This document shows, piece by piece, positions 44,901-53,143 of a stretch of 64,000 nucleotides of DNA. The translations under genes and the position numbers were made by a program. Numbering within the stretch: the first letter of the stretch is position 1; each line of letters begins with the position of its first letter. This DNA comes from Sphingomonas xinjiangensis (lineage in GTDB: Bacteria > Pseudomonadota > Alphaproteobacteria > Sphingomonadales > Sphingomonadaceae): positions 186,001 to 250,000 of the forward strand of contig NZ_JACIJF010000005.1 of assembly GCF_014199255.1 (NCBI RefSeq), given 5' to 3'. The notes beneath the pieces were generated by a model. That model saw only the letters and a program-made list of their open reading frames with translations, had not been told where the DNA came from and did no database searches.

Positions 44901-45134
44901 CTGTCGCCAAGGCGATAGCTGCGTGAGCTCGTACGAAGCGGTCACACCCCGCCGGCTGAGTTCACGGTCTATGAAATCACGCGCAATCGTGCGCCGCTGA
45001 AGCCATGCGGCCGCAACGACAACGACGATAAGTAGCAAAAAGCTGAGCCACAGGCTCCGCCACGGACGCCCAGCGGGTGGACTCGCAGCTCCCGCCGCTT
45101 CCTCGCCCTGCCTTGCTATAGCGTCCCAACCCAA
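41964..45134 (-). CDS. ydbH: YdbH-type AsmA-like intermembrane phospholipid transport protein
   Basis: A 1056-residue protein with one N-terminal membrane helix (about residues 28-45, WLSFLLLIVVVVAAAWL) and a very long periplasmic beta-rich body, as in AsmA-like bridge proteins. E. coli YdbH (about 880 residues) works redundantly with TamB and YhdP in moving phospholipid to the outer membrane. The neighbours ynbE and ydbL confirm the identity. The conserved C-terminal segment (GTLPMVFDAQGGRIEGGKLEA cut to key part: DGTLPMVFDAQGGRIEGG) is present. Nothing suggests damage. Confidence 0.92.
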   Translation of the reverse strand: MGWDAIARQGEEAAGAASPPAGRPWRSLWLSFLLLIVVVVAAAWLQRRTIARDFIDRELSRRGVTASYELTQLSPWRQRLTKVVIGDSANPDLTADWIEVRTALAPWRAEVLAIRAGQVRLRGRVVGGRVSLGAIDRLMPPPSGKPFSLPALIVDVADAQVLLQTPAGTMRLAVAGKGMLSDGFKGVVQANAPRLAMAGCVMLRAEGRLAVQVRMSQFGLTGPVAIANAQCGLTGVRAARIEVQAQLSEALDRWRGTVDVQAQAILQPELRIAALDGGASFEGGANATQGRIALRSGGFDVRGNRGSIAAVAGAYRVGGSGVSFTGQAQLGSVSLMPSLRRDVERLDRRVSAGPLQPIVAALARSAAAAMRNFDASGDLSMAYRQGAGALTLSSARVRAASGGQADFNGKARIGLDGPASTVRAAGTLATRGGGLPQATLRFFQERDQIRGSGAIAPYAAGGARLSLADLTFQLGSGSGAVSALADFTGGTSQGRVEQLRLPLSAVWAPGSLSVNTRCFDAAFDRLAVGGLVLGPHRLAACPEGGAMVRLEQGRMSGGVRLQQPRLAGMLGASALRFEAQQARFDLRRQRLAVAGAALRLGPGGDTRMNVAALSGVFGGTPHGMFSGLSGQIGAVPLLVSAGSGDWQLKGGALALAGGLEVRDTATSARFHPLATQNAQVRVSGGEVRASATLNTLQGGVKVADVRIGHALNSGTGSAEIRVDQLRFAERGLQPGDLTPLTFGVIAEVNGAVSGQGRIAWSRDGVTSSGTFGTDGIDLAAVFGPLRGLATTLNFTDLLGMRTAAGQMATVAEINPGVPVTDGILRFQILDSQRVQVEGGRWPFAGGELVLKPTLLDFSESVERRLTFRVIGADAALFLKEMEFDNISATGTFDGTLPMVFDAQGGRIEGGKLEARAGGSIAYAGEVSRHDLGFWGNMAFQALRSLNYRSLSIGMNGPLAGDMVTDIRFAGVSQGKGTKSNFVIRRLARLPFIFNIRISAPFQQLLSSVQSWYDPSRLIERNLPALLDEQSRAAADGAAQPPVQAPDSQSMRQKERK

Positions 45135-45750
45135 GCCTGCATGGCTCCCTTATACGAGCGTGCCGAACCCGCTTTGGGCACTATCGTGGGTCCCGTCAAA
45201 GCGGCAACATAGTTGATTTAGACCGAACAGCGCTTTTCAGCCGTCCATCCGCAGAGCTCGTGGCCCTCGTACGACCAGCGGCGCCTAAACGTTTTGAATC
45301 ATCCATGAACAAAGGTTCACTTACGTCGTCTACCGCCGGGAAGCAGACAGGCGGCTGCCCATCTGTGGACGCCCGCAAAAGACGCAAGCGGTAGCTGGGG
45401 ATGAGGCATGTAGTCGGATGCTGCCATCTGTCGCGCCTTTGGTGCAGCCTAGAGGCTGCCTGCCCGGGAGTTCGCGGACCGCCGCAACCACTCATCCGGC
45501 GACACTCGCGCGCCGATGAGTGGAGAGCCGATGACTGGAGAGGAGAGTGAGCGGCAGCACAACCAGGGCTCTGCGAAGTTCTGAACGGGAAGTGGCCGCG
45601 GCGTCGCGGTAAGATCGGGGACAAAGAACCATCTAAAACTTCAGCTGACACTTGGCACAGGGTGATGACGGCTACGCCCGCGCAGATGCGCCACTGGCTC
45701 CCCCTCTACACGGTGCACTTAGGATCTTTGCGGAATAGCTGGCTGATACT
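45135..45750. other. Gene-free stretch with a strong hairpin
   Basis: No coding gene is supported in these 616 bases between two minus-strand genes. It should hold the ydbH promoter. A 13-bp hairpin and a tandem repeat at 45488-45541 are listed separately. Confidence 0.5.
45488..45541. repeat. Stable hairpin followed by a 15-bp tandem repeat
   Basis: CCACTCATCCGGCG (45488-45501) pairs with CGCCGATGAGTGG (45511-45523) as a 13-bp stem with a single bulged C and a 9-base loop. No T-run follows on either strand, so it is not a standard terminator. Its right arm overlaps the first of two 15-bp direct copies (45512-45526 and 45527-45541, one mismatch). It may be part of a small RNA or a regulatory element; this is unproven. 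Confidence 0.4.
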
Positions 45751-47619
45751 TCAGCCAGTCGAATCGGCTACAATATGCCCCTTCAGCAGCGGCAGCATAA
45801 TGTGGAAGGTTGCACCTATATCGGTGTGAGGATCAAGGTCGATCGTTCCGCCATGGCGTTCCACGATTTCCTTGCTTATCGCCAGTCCAAGACCCGTTCC
45901 GGGCTGCCCCCGCTCCGACGGTGCCGCTTCTTGAGCGAAGCGCCCGAACAGCCTTTGGCGGAACGCAGGTGAGATGCCGCGCCCACGATCAATGACGCTG
46001 ATGCGTGCTTGGTCGTCCTGTACCACACATAATCGCAGTGTGACGTCGGATCCCTCAGGCGAGAACTTCGCGGCGTTTGAAATGAGGTTGCTCATCACCT
46101 GCATGAGGCGGTCGGCATCGGCGTTCACGACAACCGGTTTGTCAACGATCTCGGGCTTGAGCGCCACGCCAAAGCGCTGAGCATAGGCTTCGCTTTGCAT
46201 CACGGCCTCAGACAACAACGTCCGCAAGTCCGTAGCCTTAAAGCTAAAGGCTGTCTGGCCGAGCTCGAGCTTGTCCAGGTCGAGCAGGTCGTTGACCAAG
46301 CGTGTGAGCCGCTCACTGTTCCTATGTGCAATCTCGAGCAATCTTCGCGCGGAGTCCGGCAGCTCTCCCGCCATGCCGCTCTTGACCAGCGCTAGCGCCC
46401 CGGAGATCGACGTCAGCGGCGTGCGCAGCTCGTGGCTCACCGTGCTTACCAATTCATCCTTCAGCCGTGCGGCGCGATCCTCGTCCGTTATGTCTCGCAC
46501 AGTCAGAATGAAGCGGCCGCCGGGCAACGACTTACGGGTGACGTCGAGAACGCGACCGTCGTCGCGCCGCAGCTCCTGCTGACGCGCTTGGTAGCTGCGG
46601 AGCGACTCACGCAGCCTCTTGAGCGCCACCTCGACGCCCTCTCCCCCGAGCTCGCCTCGCTCTGCCGTCAGCCGTGCTAGCGCCAGGAAGTCGGCACCCT
46701 GGTAGACAGCCTCTCGTGGATAGCTCAGTAGCTCAATGAAACTTTCATTCCACAACATCATGCGCAGGTCGGCACTCACCAGCGCCACGCCTTCGCTTAC
46801 GTTCTCGACGGTGAGTTGAAGTAGCCCGGTAAGTTCGCGCAGCTCGACGTGAAAGCTTTTCTCGCGCGTTACGTCGGTGAAGAGCCAGACGCGGCCGGTT
46901 AATTCGTGTTGTTCGATGCGCTGCGTTTGAACTTTGTAGGTCTCTCCTCGATGCTCGATTTCGAACCCAGACGGCTCGCCAATGCCGAGGGAGAGTTCGG
47001 CATCACCGCTTGGCCGTTTGCCGGTCCCATGAACCAGCGCGGCCAATCTCTCCGCCACGGCAATCTGGCGGACCTGCTCGTTCGGAGTGAACCCGAGCAG
47101 CTCGCGGGCACGATCATTAAGGAATACCTCGACTGTGCCCGAGTCCACAAAGATCAAAGGTGCGGGAAGATTGTTCACCAGTGCGGCGATCCGGCGGGAC
47201 ACGTCTCGCTCCCGCTGGGTGCCGCCGCCGCTTCGAAGAACCTGGGTGATCACGGACGCTGCGTCCGCGAGTTCAACGGCCTCGGGCGCCGTGCGGGAGC
47301 AGGCAGCGACGAGATGCAATCCCCGGGTCGCAAGAGGTGCGGCCCCTAGCCAGGACGGGCGTGCTCCGCACGCCTCGATCCACTGCAATGGCAACCGGAT
47401 CGAACGCGTGTCGAGGACGGTCGGTACCGCGTTTATAAGCCCAGGCGGAACCCTCATGTCGTGACCGGCCAGGCCGCGCCCGGGATAGGTTTCGTCGACC
47501 CTGAGGCGTTCGCCATCATCGTGCCCCAAGAGCAAGAGATCGGCGTCTAGACTTTTTGCAAGCAGTCGTAACAAAACATGCGGAGATTGCAGTTCAGGCA
47601 AGGTGCGCCCCCAGGACAC
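45751..47619 (-). CDS. PAS-domain sensor histidine kinase paired with an RsbQ-like hydrolase
   Basis: I place the start at the GTG at 47619, or a TTG at 47601, because the frame further upstream lies inside the hydrolase gene. The roughly 622-residue protein has no membrane helix. It has a GAF-like N-terminal part (about 1-125), two PAS domains (about 145-255 and 270-375), a HisKA domain with His396 in SHELRTPL, and an ATPase domain with NLISNAAKFS, DRGRGI and GTGLGLAI. The end of the hydrolase gene overlaps its start, which mirrors Bacillus rsbQ-rsbP, where the hydrolase activates a PAS protein; here the output is a kinase. The likely targets are the receivers encoded divergently at 48.6-49.6 kb (inference). 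Confidence 0.87.
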   Translation of the reverse strand: MSWGRTLPELQSPHVLLRLLAKSLDADLLLLGHDDGERLRVDETYPGRGLAGHDMRVPPGLINAVPTVLDTRSIRLPLQWIEACGARPSWLGAAPLATRGLHLVAACSRTAPEAVELADAASVITQVLRSGGGTQRERDVSRRIAALVNNLPAPLIFVDSGTVEVFLNDRARELLGFTPNEQVRQIAVAERLAALVHGTGKRPSGDAELSLGIGEPSGFEIEHRGETYKVQTQRIEQHELTGRVWLFTDVTREKSFHVELRELTGLLQLTVENVSEGVALVSADLRMMLWNESFIELLSYPREAVYQGADFLALARLTAERGELGGEGVEVALKRLRESLRSYQARQQELRRDDGRVLDVTRKSLPGGRFILTVRDITDEDRAARLKDELVSTVSHELRTPLTSISGALALVKSGMAGELPDSARRLLEIAHRNSERLTRLVNDLLDLDKLELGQTAFSFKATDLRTLLSEAVMQSEAYAQRFGVALKPEIVDKPVVVNADADRLMQVMSNLISNAAKFSPEGSDVTLRLCVVQDDQARISVIDRGRGISPAFRQRLFGRFAQEAAPSERGQPGTGLGLAISKEIVERHGGTIDLDPHTDIGATFHIMLPLLKGHIVADSTG

Positions 47620-48427
47620 GAGCGATTTCGTCCGGCGCGGCAAGGTGCGGCATGTGACCGGGGGTGCCGATCCACTCCAGTCGGCTTCCTTCGATGTGCG
47701 ACCGCAGGTAGGTAGCAACGGCTTCCGGCACCGCAATGTCGCCGCGGGCATGCACCAGCACGGACGGCACGGTGACCAAGGGAAGCAATCGGCGAACGTC
47801 CGACTCGAAGATCGCCCGCGCGATCTGGATCGTCACGTCCGGCCGCATGGCGAGCAATCCTGCTGCGAAATCATCCACCGCGGCGGGCACGTCGACCCCG
47901 ACGGCCGCGGACGCGAACCCCGCTACCCAGGCCTGATAATTGTCTGCCATAGCTGCAAGCAGCCCCTCGACATCCGACTCTTCGAAGCCGCCGACGTAGC
48001 CGACGTCGTTCAGATAACGCGGCGATGCGTTGATCAGGAGCAGTTTGCGAAAGCGTTCGGACTCCTCGATAGACGCAAGGGCGCCGATCATCCCGGAGAC
48101 GGAGTGGCCGACATAATCACAGGAGGTGATACCCACCTCGTCCATGAGTGCGAGCAGGTCGTCAGCGAACGCTGCGATGGATCGATAATCTTTTGGATCG
48201 AAGTCCTCCGGCATCAGTGCCGATGCGCCCGGAATGTCATAAAGGAACGCGGTGAAAGACCCGCCAAGCCGTTCGAGTACGGCGTGCCACGAGCTTTGGT
48301 CGGTACCCAGGCCATGCGAGAAGACGACCACGCGCGAACCGTTCCCAACCAATCGGGCTCGATGACGCTTCGCCAAGGGTCCATCCAGCGAAAGGTCGAC
48401 CTCCTGCGTCCACGAAACTGACGACAT
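47594..48427 (-). CDS. RsbQ/KAI2/D14-like alpha/beta hydrolase (signalling type)
   Basis: A 277-residue alpha/beta hydrolase with the triad Ser109 (GHSVSG), Asp230 (ARGDIAVP) and His258 (PGHMPHL). The spacing of the last two (28 residues) equals that of Bacillus RsbQ (Asp219/His247, recalled), and the RsbQ family hallmarks PRYLND.GY.GGFE and the NYQAWV.GFA lid region are present. The family includes the plant karrikin and strigolactone receptors. In Bacillus, RsbQ acts with the PAS phosphatase RsbP to signal energy stress. Here it is followed by an overlapping PAS histidine kinase gene, so it probably feeds a small-molecule signal to that kinase. GGCAAGGAGATG precedes the ATG. Confidence 0.88.
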   Translation of the reverse strand: MSSVSWTQEVDLSLDGPLAKRHRARLVGNGSRVVVFSHGLGTDQSSWHAVLERLGGSFTAFLYDIPGASALMPEDFDPKDYRSIAAFADDLLALMDEVGITSCDYVGHSVSGMIGALASIEESERFRKLLLINASPRYLNDVGYVGGFEESDVEGLLAAMADNYQAWVAGFASAAVGVDVPAAVDDFAAGLLAMRPDVTIQIARAIFESDVRRLLPLVTVPSVLVHARGDIAVPEAVATYLRSHIEGSRLEWIGTPGHMPHLAAPDEIARVLGAHLA

Positions 48428-48532
48428 TTGCGCATCTCCTTGCCTGCGCGCCCTCGGAACGCATCTCCATAAAGCCTTATAGGCGTGACGGGTTCAAGCA
48501 GGGCTTCACGCGGGTACTTGGCCTGCCTAACG

Positions 48533-48564
48533 CTTTCGAACTACCTTCAAGCTGCGTTCGAAAG
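48533..48564. promoter_or_regulatory. Inverted repeat before the receiver gene
   Basis: CTTTCGAAC (48533-48541) and GTTCGAAAG (48556-48564) are perfect 9-base arms 14 bases apart in the 145-base region between the divergent hydrolase and receiver genes. The right arm ends just before the ribosome-binding region of the receiver gene (start 48573). It could bind a dimeric regulator or fold in RNA. Confidence 0.45.
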
Positions 48565-48572
48565 GCAAGCGA

Positions 48573-48953
48573 ATGATCTCCGTTCTGTACGTTGATGATG
48601 ACCCAGATATTCAGGAAATCGCGATGATGGCGTTTTCGCTCGATCCGGAACTCGCGGTGCGAACGGCATCATCGGGCGTTGAGGCGCTCAGCATTCTCGA
48701 CAGCGGGATGACGCCGGATCTGCTGCTACTCGACATGATGATGCCCGGCATGGATGGTCCAGCGACACTCGCGGCGATCCGCGAACGATCGCGTCTCGCG
48801 GACATTCCTGCCGTTTTCTTCACGGCGCGCGCTCGGGCCGGAGAGCACGAGGCCATTGCTGCGCTTGGAGCGGCCGGCGTGATCGCCAAGCCGTTCGATC
48901 CGATGATGCTCGCCGCCGAGCTGCGCGTGTTCGCCACTGGCGGCCCTCCATAG
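48573..48953 (+). CDS. Single-domain response regulator (CheY-like receiver) 1
   Basis: A 126-residue receiver with the acidic pocket (DDD at 8-10), phospho-acceptor Asp54 (LLLDMMMPGMDG), the Thr of FFTARA and the Lys of IAKPFD. No output domain follows. Stand-alone receivers act in phosphorelays or bind partner proteins. It is divergent from the RsbQ-like/kinase pair and 213 bases before the second receiver, so it may accept phosphate from that kinase or from the hybrid kinase at 54.7-57.9 kb. Confidence 0.88.
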   Translation: MISVLYVDDDPDIQEIAMMAFSLDPELAVRTASSGVEALSILDSGMTPDLLLLDMMMPGMDGPATLAAIRERSRLADIPAVFFTARARAGEHEAIAALGAAGVIAKPFDPMMLAAELRVFATGGPP

Positions 48954-49166
48954 CAGCCGGCAACACAGAGAGAGCGGAGTAGCGCAGCTCTGCTGCAATG
49001 CCGCCTTCTTACCAGGCGCGGTGAACATACCCATCGCCAGTCGGTCGTAGAGCATCGTTTGCGGCTCCGGGGATCGGTTGATCGCGAAGGAGCCGGAAAC
49101 CATCTTTACCCGGAACTTCGATCGGTCGTAACCGTCTTGTTTCAAATCCAGGTTAGTGAGCGTAAC

Positions 49167-49556
49167 GTGTCGAGTATACTGGTGGCGGACGACGACGACC
49201 TTTTAGGTGAACTGTTACGCTTCAAGCTCGAAGCGGCAGGCCACGATGTGACGATCGTCGAAGATGGGCAGTCGGCCCTTCAAGCGGCGCGATCGGGCAA
49301 ACACGATCTGATGGTGCTCGACTCGATGATGCCGGTGCTCTCCGGTCCGCAGGTCCTGCGCGCGCTGACGGAGGAAGGCTCTGCTCTGCCAGTCGTCATG
49401 CTTACCGCTCGCAAGGGGCAGGATGACGTTCTGGACGCGCTGTCTGCCGGTGCCCGCGACTATCTCACCAAACCGTTTATCCCGGACGAACTGGTCGCCC
49501 GCGTGAACACGATCCTCAAGAACGAGGGAAATCGTGTCGCGTCGGCAGATCACTGA
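49167..49556 (+). CDS. Single-domain response regulator (receiver) 2, first gene of the polysaccharide operon
   Basis: Translation most likely starts at the GTG at 49167, giving 129 residues that begin directly with the receiver's first strand (SSILVADDDD). A longer frame would add 36 residues unrelated to receivers. Asp52 (VLDSMMP), the Thr of MLTARKG and the Lys of LTKPF are present; no DNA-binding domain follows. It overlaps the start of the TPR-barrel gene by 23 bases and so belongs to the operon. It may control polysaccharide export or synthesis by protein contact rather than transcription (inference). Confidence 0.87.
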   Translation: MSSILVADDDDLLGELLRFKLEAAGHDVTIVEDGQSALQAARSGKHDLMVLDSMMPVLSGPQVLRALTEEGSALPVVMLTARKGQDDVLDALSAGARDYLTKPFIPDELVARVNTILKNEGNRVASADH

Positions 49557-50727
49557 AATGTCGATCGCGCTTGCGATAGCGGCAGTTGTTTTACCCTCCT
49601 CCGCCGACGCGTTCGCGCGAAACGCCGAGCTGCGCCAAAGCGGCCAGGATCTGCGAAACAGCGCTTTGGCAGAGGCGCGCGCCGCTAACGGGCGGGGTGA
49701 CTACAATGCCGCAATTCTGCGCCTTCAGCGGTTGCAAGCGGACTACCCACGCGACGCCGAGGTGCTGCGCGTGCTCGGCAGCAGCTATGCTTATGCACGG
49801 AGATTCGAGGAAGCGATCGCCACGTTGCGCCAGGCGCAAGCACTGGCCCCCGAGGATCTGGACATCCGAGCCGCGCTTGCACGCGCTTATGCCTGGTCGG
49901 GGAACAAGGCTGCTGCTGAAGCCGAACTGACCGCAGTCGAAGCGCGCGACCCCGCCAACGCGGATGCTGCGGCGATCCGGGTACAACTCGCCACGCCCAG
50001 CGATGTGGTGGCCACCGGCGCACCGAACGTCGCATATGGCCGGCCTGGCATTTATGCGAACCAGGCCGTCGCCCGTGTGTCCCTGGATCGCGGAGCGCAC
50101 TCAACCTGGTGGAACACCACGGTCGGTGCGTTTGGCACCGTGCTGCCAGGCACGACGGTGTCGGCCGAGGTTGAGCGTGAGGATCGTTCCGGAACAGTCG
50201 ACACTCGGCTGACGGCGCGCGCCGACCAGCGCTTCACCGCGAGCCTGCGCGGCTATCTCGGGCTTGCGGCGACCCCTCATGCGGACTTCCGCGAACGGTG
50301 GAGCGTGCGGGGGGGGCTTGAGTTTGATCTGCTCGGGCCGCTTACGCTGCTCATGGACGCGCGCCATGCAGACTATGGTGACGTGCAGGTAACCGCGATT
50401 GATCCTGGATTCCGCTTCGCCTCACGCGGGCTACGCAGCAGCGCCACGCTCCAGATGATTAATCTTTGGGATGAGCAGGGTAATCACCGGAGCGGCTGGT
50501 CCGGCAGGATCGACACCGAAGCCGGCGATGGGCTGCGCTTCTTCTTTGGGGGGGCGACCTATCCGGAAACGGAGGCCGGTATAACCCGCCAAGTGCGTTC
50601 GGCTTTCCTGGGCACTGCCGTGCCGCTGAGCGAGCGGCTGAGCCTGCGCGCTACCGGGGAGTATGAGCGCCGCGTGGATACGTACACCCGCAAGAGCCTG
50701 TCGCTCGGGCTTCAGTTGCGGCTCTGA
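49534..50727 (+). CDS. YaiO-like outer-membrane TPR/beta-barrel protein
   Basis: A 397-residue protein. The GTG at 49534 has GAGGG five bases before it and is preferred to the ATG at 49558. A signal peptide (to about residue 27, ending ADAFA) is followed by TPR-like repeats (about 40-150: GDYNAAILRLQRLQADYPRD and ARRFEEAIATLRQAQALAPED) and a C-terminal barrel of the YaiO family ending SLGLQLRL. The arrangement is like PgaA or the BcsC/AlgK-type exporters: TPRs in the periplasm attached to an outer-membrane pore. It is probably the exit channel for the polymer made by the glycosyltransferase two genes on. The stop and the next start share one base (TGATG). Confidence 0.85.
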   Translation: MSRRQITEMSIALAIAAVVLPSSADAFARNAELRQSGQDLRNSALAEARAANGRGDYNAAILRLQRLQADYPRDAEVLRVLGSSYAYARRFEEAIATLRQAQALAPEDLDIRAALARAYAWSGNKAAAEAELTAVEARDPANADAAAIRVQLATPSDVVATGAPNVAYGRPGIYANQAVARVSLDRGAHSTWWNTTVGAFGTVLPGTTVSAEVEREDRSGTVDTRLTARADQRFTASLRGYLGLAATPHADFRERWSVRGGLEFDLLGPLTLLMDARHADYGDVQVTAIDPGFRFASRGLRSSATLQMINLWDEQGNHRSGWSGRIDTEAGDGLRFFFGGATYPETEAGITRQVRSAFLGTAVPLSERLSLRATGEYERRVDTYTRKSLSLGLQLRL

Positions 50728-51707
50728 TGATGCTGCGCTTCCCGGCGGTTGCTGACGAGCTGGCCGGATTGGCGATCCAGATCGTAATCTGGGGCTCGCT
50801 CGCGATGTCGGCCCTCATATTGTACCTCGTGATCCGCCGTGACCGCAATGAGCGGCAGCGCAGCGTTCAGCAGGTTACCGCAAGAACCCTGACGCGCGAG
50901 ATCATGGCTGCACTCCCGCAAGCGGAGGATGTCGGAAGCGCGTTTGCGCATGCCTCCGTGGCGGAACGCGTCGCCGCCGTTTCCCATCTAAGCCGACTTT
51001 TGCGGGGTGATGATCTCGATCGCCTCGCTGCCTTTGTCGAACGTCATGAACTGGTGGCAAGGCTCACCCGACGGGTGGCGAAACGCCGGCTTGCCCGGCG
51101 CGTGAACATCGTCCGTTCGGTGGGAAGCGTTGGCGGGCCCCAGGCCGTCACCGCGCTCAACGAGCTTCTAGCGAACGATCCGGCCGCCGAAGTCCGCCTG
51201 GAAGCGGCCGCGATGCTTGCGCGCATCGACGCGCTCCCGTCGGCCAGAGCGCTTATCGAGGCGCTTGAACTCGCACATGCCACTGTGACGCCGCTACATC
51301 GCGCGCTCTTTCGTGCACTTGCCCCAAGCAGCGCGACTGAACTGGTGGAACTACTCGCCGAGGAGCAATCGCCTGACGTGCAAGCCTTGGTCGCCGATGC
51401 GCTGGGATCGAGCGAAGATTATAGCGTACTCAGGGCTCTGCGCAGTGCCGCTGCCTCGCCCGCACCGCAGGTGCGAATCGCAGCAATCGCAGCGATTTCA
51501 AGGCTCGGTCACCCAGGGGGAGCGGCTTGGCTGATCCCGTTGCTTGAAGACGATGACGAAATGGTTCGTGCGCATGCGGCACGCGCGTGCGGATCCATGG
51601 GACTGAGGGCCGCGATGCCGCGCCTCATCGCCCTGGCCGAAGATCCTTCTCCTTGGGTGCGGCTGCGGGCAAGTGACGCGGCCGAGATCTTGGGTGGCAC
51701 GGCTTGA
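50727..51707 (+). CDS. Membrane-anchored HEAT-repeat protein
   Basis: A 326-residue protein with one N-terminal membrane helix (about residues 12-36, AGLAIQIVIWGSLAMSALILYLV) and then a cytoplasmic solenoid of HEAT-like repeats (about 130-325), for example GPQAVTALNELLANDPAAEVRLEAAA in shortened form LLANDPAAEVRLEAAAML, and MVRAHAARACGSMG. HEAT repeats mediate protein contact. Sitting between the exporter and the synthase, it may scaffold the synthase or receive the signal from the receiver encoded first in the operon (inference). The gene overlaps both neighbours (TGATG, TTGA). Confidence 0.85.
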   Translation: MMLRFPAVADELAGLAIQIVIWGSLAMSALILYLVIRRDRNERQRSVQQVTARTLTREIMAALPQAEDVGSAFAHASVAERVAAVSHLSRLLRGDDLDRLAAFVERHELVARLTRRVAKRRLARRVNIVRSVGSVGGPQAVTALNELLANDPAAEVRLEAAAMLARIDALPSARALIEALELAHATVTPLHRALFRALAPSSATELVELLAEEQSPDVQALVADALGSSEDYSVLRALRSAAASPAPQVRIAAIAAISRLGHPGGAAWLIPLLEDDDEMVRAHAARACGSMGLRAAMPRLIALAEDPSPWVRLRASDAAEILGGTA

Positions 51708-53143
51708 CGAGTACCGATCTGTTCTTGCTGGTGCAGCGCGTCGGAGTAGGCGCGTTGGTTGCGATGGGCACGTTATGCTTCCTCGTGGTGACCCTGCGCA
51801 ACATCATGTCGGTGGTGCAGTTAGTATTGGCGGCGATCGAGTTCCAGACACGGATCAGGCCGGCCGCGCGCTCGTACGAATTGTGGAGCCGCTATGCCGA
51901 CCTGGCGCCCCCGGTCTCAGTCATCGCGCCCTGCTACAACGAAGAGCTTTCCATCGCAGACAGCGTGCGCTCTCTACTCTCCTTGCAATATCCCGACTTC
52001 GAAGTGGTGCTGGTCAACGACGGGTCTTCGGACGCGACGCTGGCTCGGTTGATCGATGAATTCGACATGCGGCCGGTTCAGCGCGAGCAATTGGTGGTTC
52101 TGCAGAAAACACGCATCCTTGGCGTATATGTTTCTGATGAGCATCCCAATCTGCTCTTGGTAGATAAGGAGAATGGGCGGAAGGCGGACGCTGTGAACGC
52201 GGGGATCGGCTTCTCCACAGCACCTTTGGTCTGCGTGATCGATGCTGATTCGATTATCGAACCCGATGGTCTGTTGCGCGGCACGGAGCCTTTCATGGCT
52301 GACGACGGAAGCCTTGTCGCCGTTGGCGGCACCATACGGATCGCAAACGGTTCAGCGGTCGACGGTGGCCATGTCCGGCAAATCCGGCTGCCGGCAGGGT
52401 GGCTGCCCCGTTACCAGATCCTTGAATATCTCCGCGCTTTCCTGACTGCACGCATCGCGAATTCGCGGCTGAACATGTTGCTGCTGATCTCGGGCGCCTT
52501 TGGCATCTTTCGTCGCTCGGTTTTGGTCGAAATTGGCGGCTATCGCCACGACACGGTGGGCGAGGACTTGGAGATCGTCACGCGTATTCACCGCCATATG
52601 CGCGAACAAAAGCGGCCCTATCGCATCGGGTTCATTCCCGATGTCGTCTGCTGGACCGAAGCGCCAGCCGACTGGAAAGGGTTGCGCAATCAGCGCTCCC
52701 GTTGGGAGCAAGGCGCACTGGAGACCCTCGTGCGGCACCGCAAGATGCTGTTCAACCCGCGCTATGGCCGCATCGGCATGGTCGCCTTGCCGCTGGTCAT
52801 CATCGAGGATGTACTTGGCCCGCCTTGCGAACTGTTCGGCTATCTGCTGGTGCCCATTTTGTATCTGCTTGGCCTCACGAGCGGCACGGTCGTGCTCGCC
52901 TTCTTCGCGATCACCGTGCTCTTCGGTACCGGGATCAGTTTGGGAACGCTTGCTCTGGAAGAGCTTCAGTTGCGCCGGACGCCGAGTGCTCGGGACCTGC
53001 TAAAGGTCGCCTTCGCGGCGCTCATCGAGAATCTCGGATATCGCCAGATCAATCTGGTGTTTCGGATTCGGGGTATGTGGCGCTTCTTCCGCAAGGATAC
53101 GGTCTGGGCATCGGCCGGACGCGTCGGCTTCTCCAAGTTGTGA
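51704..53143 (+). CDS. Processive family-2 glycosyltransferase (PgaC/hyaluronan-synthase type)
   Basis: A TTG at 51704 overlaps the previous stop (TTGA) and gives 479 residues. A first membrane helix (about 8-30) is followed by a GT-A domain with PVSVIAPCYNEE, VLVNDGSSD, the DAD motif in VIDADSII, the catalytic base in GEDLEIVTR and the QxxRW motif (QRSRWEQG) of processive synthases, then C-terminal helices. Such enzymes make and often extrude beta-linked polymers such as poly-GlcNAc. The polymer is unknown. It ends in a GTGA overlap with the hydrolase gene. The operon lacks a PgaD-like or PilZ-domain protein, so c-di-GMP control is not evident within it. Confidence 0.92.
   Translation: MTSTDLFLLVQRVGVGALVAMGTLCFLVVTLRNIMSVVQLVLAAIEFQTRIRPAARSYELWSRYADLAPPVSVIAPCYNEELSIADSVRSLLSLQYPDFEVVLVNDGSSDATLARLIDEFDMRPVQREQLVVLQKTRILGVYVSDEHPNLLLVDKENGRKADAVNAGIGFSTAPLVCVIDADSIIEPDGLLRGTEPFMADDGSLVAVGGTIRIANGSAVDGGHVRQIRLPAGWLPRYQILEYLRAFLTARIANSRLNMLLLISGAFGIFRRSVLVEIGGYRHDTVGEDLEIVTRIHRHMREQKRPYRIGFIPDVVCWTEAPADWKGLRNQRSRWEQGALETLVRHRKMLFNPRYGRIGMVALPLVIIEDVLGPPCELFGYLLVPILYLLGLTSGTVVLAFFAITVLFGTGISLGTLALEELQLRRTPSARDLLKVAFAALIENLGYRQINLVFRIRGMWRFFRKDTVWASAGRVGFSKL

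Noticed and set aside
45196-45651. 151-codon minus-strand frame between ydbH and the PAS kinase gene
   Set aside because: Pro/Ser/Arg/Cys-rich without domain features, and it spans the strong hairpin and tandem repeat, so it is not supported as coding.
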